Of a stretch of 49,494 nucleotides of DNA, positions 45,936-49,494 are shown in pieces. Location of the stretch: assembly GCA_030835845.1 (NCBI GenBank), contig JAUROD010000045.1, forward strand, positions 1-49,494, written 5' to 3'. Every line of letters starts with the position of its first letter. Within the stretch, counting starts at the first letter, position 1. This DNA comes from Flavobacteriaceae bacterium (GTDB lineage: Bacteria; Bacteroidota; Bacteroidia; Flavobacteriales; Flavobacteriaceae). The notes below the pieces were generated by a model that ran no database searches, was not told where the DNA came from, and saw only the letters and a program-made list of their open reading frames with translations. Both the position numbers and the translations under genes were made by a program.

Positions 45936-47957
45936 TTTTACAAACATTCTGGCATAAATCATACGTTCGGGAGCTGCTTCGAAAAAGCGTCCACCAAAGG
46001 CATTAATTCGAATGTTATCACTATAAAGCTGATTTGTAAGATTGTTAATTCCCAACACAAAATGAAATGATTGTTTTGCCCAATCGATAGGAAAGTTTAG
46101 TGCTATGTCTTGTTTCCAAAAACCCTCAGAAAAAGAAGTGTTTGAGTCATTTGTATATACCTTTCCACGATAATTGGATTCCAAACGAATAAACCACCCC
46201 TTATGAGCAGTAAATTGCGCTGAAAACCCTCCAAATTGAATAGGAATGCCTGGAAGAACTTTCCCTTTGTAATCAGTACCTGACTTCTCAAAAGCCTGAT
46301 AGGTGAAGTCTGATAAGTTATAAGTAGCTCCGAGTCTCCATTTTTTACCTAGACTGTAAATTAGATCAGCTTCAAGCCCTTTTCTAAGTGTTCGTCCTGC
46401 ATTTCTATAAAATGTTCTACCCTCATAAGCTTCAAGTTGATAGGGTACAAGATCATTTTTAGTATCAATATGAAATGCTGTTAGTGTCCAGCTTATTAGC
46501 TTGTTTTTTTGTTTGAATCCAATTTCATTGGTATTCGCTTCCTGAATTCCTAAACTTGAATTAAATCCACCATTCCCACTTGGATCTGCCGATAATTCGC
46601 TCAATGCTGGGGTTTCATAGCTTTTAGAGAAATTTATAAAGGTGTGGAGCCTAGGCTTAACTTCATATGAAATACCGAATTGAGGACTCCAAGCATTTAA
46701 GTTTTTACTATCCGATGAATCACCATCTGATATAAAGTTGTCCTCTAAAGTCAGTACATTTTTATCCCAACGAATACCCCCATTAATCAACCACTTTTTC
46801 CATTCGATCTGCTGAATGAAATAAAAACCAAGACTTGAGAATTGTTCCCACTGATTTAATGTTTGTGTTCCTTTTAATCCCTCTTGATTGATATAGCGTT
46901 TTCGTTGATCGTTTTGGTATGCATAAGCATATCCAATTTGGTTACGTAGCAGAACCTCTTTAGACCCAAAAGCATAGGTGAGGTCACTTCCCTGTCCAAA
47001 GTAATTTCTTTTTAGGTGTACAATTCCACCATCACTAAAAGGGAGTTTACCCATAAAGTTTCTGTTACTTGCGAAGGCATAACTTTTTATATCTATTCGA
47101 TTTTGATGGAATGAATATGTAGCTCCAATTTTTTGGTGGCTAATTTTTTCGCCCGCATCAAACAATACATTTCTATCTCTTGCCAAAGATCGATTAGTAT
47201 CTATATCACTCTGAGTCTGTCCTCCTCCGTCTTGTGCAATAGGACTATTTGTTAAATTGAATTGTAGGTTTATTTTTGATTTGGAATTTATTTTTTGATT
47301 TACCTTTAGGTTTAAAAAAGTCGACTCATATTGACTATGTTGGCGATATCCGTTTCCTTGATTATGATTTAAGTGTGCAATTAGATGCGTAGAATTTAGC
47401 TTTATACCTGCCGTGTATTCGAATTGTTTTTGGCTATACTGTCCCAGTCTAATTCCAAAAGTATGGAAAGGACTTTCAGCATAATCAAGAGTTTCGATAT
47501 GGATTACACCTCCCGATGCATTTCCATATCGCAATGCACTTGAACCTCGAATCAGTTCGATTCTTCGAATTAATGAAAGGGGTAGGTTATCCAACTGTCC
47601 TTGTCCATCAGGAGTAGTTTCAGGTATTCCATCAACGATTACCTTAATACCTCGAATTCCAAAAGCAGATCGAGCGCCAAAACCTCGAATAGACAAACGT
47701 AAATCTTGAGCATAATTCGATGAGTTAAAACTGCTTATTCCAGGAATGTTTGTCAGATATTCTTGAAGAGATAGGGAAGGACCCTGCCATGTTTCGTCAA
47801 TTTGCTTAATGGTTAATGCCCCTGGAAATTCTTGAGCTGAATATATTAATTTAATGGAATTGATCTTAACCTCATCCAATTCAATTGTATTTATTGTATC
47901 AATTTGAGCGTAAGAGTAAATACTAAATAAAAATAGTAAAACGAAAAACTTCTTCAT
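45927..47957 (-). CDS. TonB-dependent receptor, siderophore/FecA-like
   Basis: I choose the ATG at 47957 (MKKFFVLLFLFSIYSYAQ), which starts a signal peptide; a frame from 47990 would begin inside the hairpin upstream. The 676-residue receptor has a plug domain with IRGFGARSAFGIRG and DGIPETTPDGQ, and a 22-strand-type barrel with a final FVKLR strand. This plug type is found among iron-complex receptors, so iron chelate import is the most likely job; this is inference. There is no carboxypeptidase-like domain. A terminator-like hairpin and a palindrome lie just upstream. Confidence 0.88.
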   Translation of the reverse strand: MKKFFVLLFLFSIYSYAQIDTINTIELDEVKINSIKLIYSAQEFPGALTIKQIDETWQGPSLSLQEYLTNIPGISSFNSSNYAQDLRLSIRGFGARSAFGIRGIKVIVDGIPETTPDGQGQLDNLPLSLIRRIELIRGSSALRYGNASGGVIHIETLDYAESPFHTFGIRLGQYSQKQFEYTAGIKLNSTHLIAHLNHNQGNGYRQHSQYESTFLNLKVNQKINSKSKINLQFNLTNSPIAQDGGGQTQSDIDTNRSLARDRNVLFDAGEKISHQKIGATYSFHQNRIDIKSYAFASNRNFMGKLPFSDGGIVHLKRNYFGQGSDLTYAFGSKEVLLRNQIGYAYAYQNDQRKRYINQEGLKGTQTLNQWEQFSSLGFYFIQQIEWKKWLINGGIRWDKNVLTLEDNFISDGDSSDSKNLNAWSPQFGISYEVKPRLHTFINFSKSYETPALSELSADPSGNGGFNSSLGIQEANTNEIGFKQKNKLISWTLTAFHIDTKNDLVPYQLEAYEGRTFYRNAGRTLRKGLEADLIYSLGKKWRLGATYNLSDFTYQAFEKSGTDYKGKVLPGIPIQFGGFSAQFTAHKGWFIRLESNYRGKVYTNDSNTSFSEGFWKQDIALNFPIDWAKQSFHFVLGINNLTNQLYSDNIRINAFGGRFFEAAPERMIYARMFVKLR

Positions 47958-47973
47958 GCATCCGAAAGGTAAG

Positions 47974-48005
47974 AAAAAAAAAGCCCCCAAGTATACTTAG
48001 GGACT
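47974..48005 (-). terminator. Terminator-like hairpin (possible attenuator) in the receptor leader
   Basis: On the minus strand AGTCCCTAAG-TATA-CTTGGGGGCT forms a 10-bp stem with two wobble pairs, then nine T. It ends 17 bp before the chosen ATG of the TonB receptor. A promoter can hardly fit in the 17 bp, so either the transcript of the receptor starts upstream and must read through, or it is an attenuator. Confidence 0.7.
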
Positions 48006-48044
48006 TTAACCATAAACCAACTCAGATGAAACGAATTGATGAAC

Positions 48045-48072
48045 CAAACATAGGACTATATTAAATTTGTCC
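48045..48072 (-). promoter_or_regulatory. Candidate promoter box with adjoining palindrome upstream of the TonB receptor
   Basis: TATGTTTG on the minus strand (48045-48052) fits TAnnTTTG and predicts a leader of about 80 nt. Directly beside it, in the spacer towards -33, lies an imperfect 20-bp palindrome (GGAC ... GTCC ends, 7 of 10 pairs, 48053-48072) that could be an operator. No -33 TTTG is visible. Confidence 0.4.
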
Positions 48073-48189
48073 TTCATTTATTTATGTTAAAACATTTTTT
48101 TACAAGAAAGAGATAATGAAGCATTTTTTTCAAACTACTAACTATCAGTAAGTTAAAATTATGTCAAAAAAAAATACTTACTTACTAAA

Positions 48190-48834
48190 TTATAATAGTG
48201 ATATTCCGAAACCAATATTTCCAACGAATAATCCTTTTTCACCTATTCCAATAACCTCAGGGAAGTCTACAGTTTGAGTTTCGTTAATCATTCCAGATGG
48301 TGTATTTGCAGAAGCCATAATGGTTAGTGTATTTGGAATATTGTTGCTAAATCCGTAACCAAGTTCTAGTCTAAAAAATATTCGTCCACCAGTCTTAACT
48401 CCTAATTTTATATTTTTCGAGCTAATTTGCTCTTCAATTCTTGCAGAACCTGAATAGGTAATATTTTCTGCTGCAGTAACTTCTAAACCAGTATAAATTA
48501 GATTAGTATTTAACTTTGAGACTCCAGCACTAACATATATTCCTTTTGCTTCTTTTCCAAAGTAGTAATTAATTCCATACTCATTGTATTTTAAATTTAT
48601 ATCTTCATTTTCAAGTTTAATGTTCAAGTTACCAACATCGACATAGAGTGCAAAATGAGAGGCGAATAGAGGAGGTGTGATTTCTAAAGTCCCGCTCAAA
48701 CCATTTGGAACCCCTCCTTTAATCCCAATTGAAAAACGTTTGATTTTTGATTGAATAGAATCTTCATTATTCTGTTGAGCAAAAGTAAATGAAGAAAAAA
48801 GGACGATATATAAGGTTGTAATATAGATTTTCAT
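48190..48834 (-). CDS. Secreted outer-membrane beta-barrel-like protein
   Basis: This 214-residue protein has a signal peptide (MKIYITTLYIVLFSSFTFAQ) and many alternating strands (FSIGIKGGVPNG, FALYVDVGNLNIKL, KGIYVSAGVSKLN and a final GNIGFGISLL), which suit an 8-stranded barrel. The final residues are hydrophobic as in outer-membrane proteins. No family was recognised. It is upstream of the TonB receptor in the same direction, separated by 232 bp. Confidence 0.75.
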   Translation of the reverse strand: MKIYITTLYIVLFSSFTFAQQNNEDSIQSKIKRFSIGIKGGVPNGLSGTLEITPPLFASHFALYVDVGNLNIKLENEDINLKYNEYGINYYFGKEAKGIYVSAGVSKLNTNLIYTGLEVTAAENITYSGSARIEEQISSKNIKLGVKTGGRIFFRLELGYGFSNNIPNTLTIMASANTPSGMINETQTVDFPEVIGIGEKGLFVGNIGFGISLL

Positions 48835-48914
48835 TTCATTTTTATTTTAAAGTTAATTTAGTCATAATTGTGGAAATTTATTTCATAAGGAAGAATTACA
48901 GTACTTTTACAACT

Positions 48915-49277
48915 ATGTATAGAGCAGATACGAAATGGGTTGTTGTTACCCTATTTTGGTGTTTATTTATTTTGTTTTTGAGTTTATATGAATCAAATAA
49001 AATAAATGAATTCGTTCATTTTAGACATCAAGATAAGTTAGCTCACCTTGGAATGTATGCAGGTTTAAGTATTTGTCTAAATAAGCTGTTTTCTCAGTTA
49101 ATTTCTCCCAAGCGAAAATGGATTTTTATTTTTTGTATTACTTTTATTATAGGAGGTTCTTTAGAAATTCTTCAAGGACAATTGACACAAACCCGTGTTC
49201 CAAGTATTTACGACCAACTATTTAACCTAATTGGATTTATGTGCGCATATTTCTATGCCTTTTTTCGTAAACAATGA
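48915..49277 (+). CDS. VanZ-family membrane protein
   Basis: I choose the ATG at 48915; a GTG at 48870 would add 15 residues with little hydrophobic character. The 120-residue product has four membrane segments. The family marks are HQDKLAHLGMYAGL and GGSLEILQGQLTQTRVPSIYDQLFNLIG, i.e. the VanZ-like pattern DKxxH and E-x-x-Q with R-x-x-x-x-D. VanZ proteins are linked to teicoplanin resistance in Gram-positives; in Bacteroidota the role is unknown. Confidence 0.85.
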   Translation: MYRADTKWVVVTLFWCLFILFLSLYESNKINEFVHFRHQDKLAHLGMYAGLSICLNKLFSQLISPKRKWIFIFCITFIIGGSLEILQGQLTQTRVPSIYDQLFNLIGFMCAYFYAFFRKQ

Positions 49278-49341
49278 CTTTCAAATCAACGTTAAAAGAA
49301 AAGTCTGCTATTTCAATACTCTTTTTCGTTTGTTTTACTGG

Positions 49342-49494
49342 CTAACTAAATTCACCTTTTGATTTCAGGGCATTTTTTATATGTGCTAAATGATGGTTAC
49401 AATGCCATGAATACATCCCAATAGTTGAAATCAAATTAAATTTTAATCCATGTTGAGGATGTTCATAATCCATTTCCAATTGTTCAAGGGATAA
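49342..49494 (-). CDS. DinB/YfiT-like metal-dependent protein, C-terminal part
   Basis: The minus strand has an open frame from the right edge to a TAG at 49342, giving 50 residues. They end with HGLKFNLISTIGMYSWHCN and HHLAHIKNALKSKGEFS. The H-C-N-H-H-L-A-H pattern matches the C-terminal metal-binding helix of the DinB superfamily, YfiT/bacillithiol-transferase type. The N-terminal part lies outside the window. Confidence 0.82.
   Translation of the reverse strand, partial: LSLEQLEMDYEHPQHGLKFNLISTIGMYSWHCNHHLAHIKNALKSKGEFS

Noticed and set aside
48026-48064. A 12-residue plus-strand peptide frame (MKRIDEPNIGLY) in the receptor leader
   Set aside because: It lies on the opposite strand to the neighbouring genes, is too short to support and has no promoter; it overlaps the palindrome.

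Overview
The window is a gene-dense, low-GC chromosomal segment from a member of the Bacteroidota, most likely a Flavobacteriaceae bacterium, possibly marine (the habitat is only an inference). The main evidence is the intact gliding / type IX secretion block gldK-gldL-gldM-gldN, a degradative-type HMG-CoA reductase next to a GYDIA-type GHMP kinase, two TonB-dependent receptors, a HYC_CC_PP protein, and promoter-like boxes of the Bacteroidota form TAnnTTTG just upstream of several starts. No transposase, integrase, phage gene, CRISPR array, rRNA or tRNA was recognised. Most genes sit in tight operons with 1-20 bp overlaps or gaps.

Layout. 1-562: 5' part of a lipoprotein with a calcium-type thrombospondin-3 repeat, running off the left edge. 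892-3107 (-): mevalonate pathway pair. 3217-7489 (+): dipeptidyl peptidase IV, POT peptide transporter and a periplasmic thioredoxin, which together read as a peptide-use operon. 7467-11630 (-): surE, a small membrane protein, lpxB and comEC; comEC carries a one-base frameshift. 11750-14919 (+): C-terminal processing protease and an orphan OppC-like permease. 14909-20381 (-): elongasome operon mreB-mreC-mreD-mrdA-rodA. 20424-22432 (-): purH and a GAF-type methionine sulfoxide reductase.

22536-26822 (+) is the most unusual block: an HMA-MauE membrane protein, a HYC_CC_PP protein, a TonB receptor with a Cys-Cys pair near its plug, a secreted HMA protein and a small PepSY-like membrane protein. 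It is rich in Cys motifs and looks like a heavy-metal (perhaps copper) handling system of the envelope. It is followed by about 500 bp without a gene, which holds a candidate structured small RNA on the minus strand and a run of 12 G.

27384-33744 (-): groL/groES with a clear terminator, then secG, a TPR-like protein, lptE, a sigma-54-type AAA+ regulator without a receiver domain, and miaB. 33971-42190 (+): topA, an arginase-fold protein that has lost metal ligands, and gldKLMN ending at a strong terminator. 42248-45935 (+): an FAD oxidoreductase, an ABC-F ATPase, a 59-residue CPXCG protein and a DUF4440/SnoaL-like secreted protein. 45927-47957 (-): a second TonB receptor whose leader holds a terminator-like hairpin and a palindrome. 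The right end holds an outer-membrane-like protein, a VanZ-family protein and the C-terminal piece of a DinB/YfiT-like protein.

The strongest items for follow-up are the metal-handling block, the candidate small RNA at 26838-26971, the comEC frameshift, the attenuator-like leader of the second receptor, and the arginase-like pseudoenzyme next to gldKLMN.
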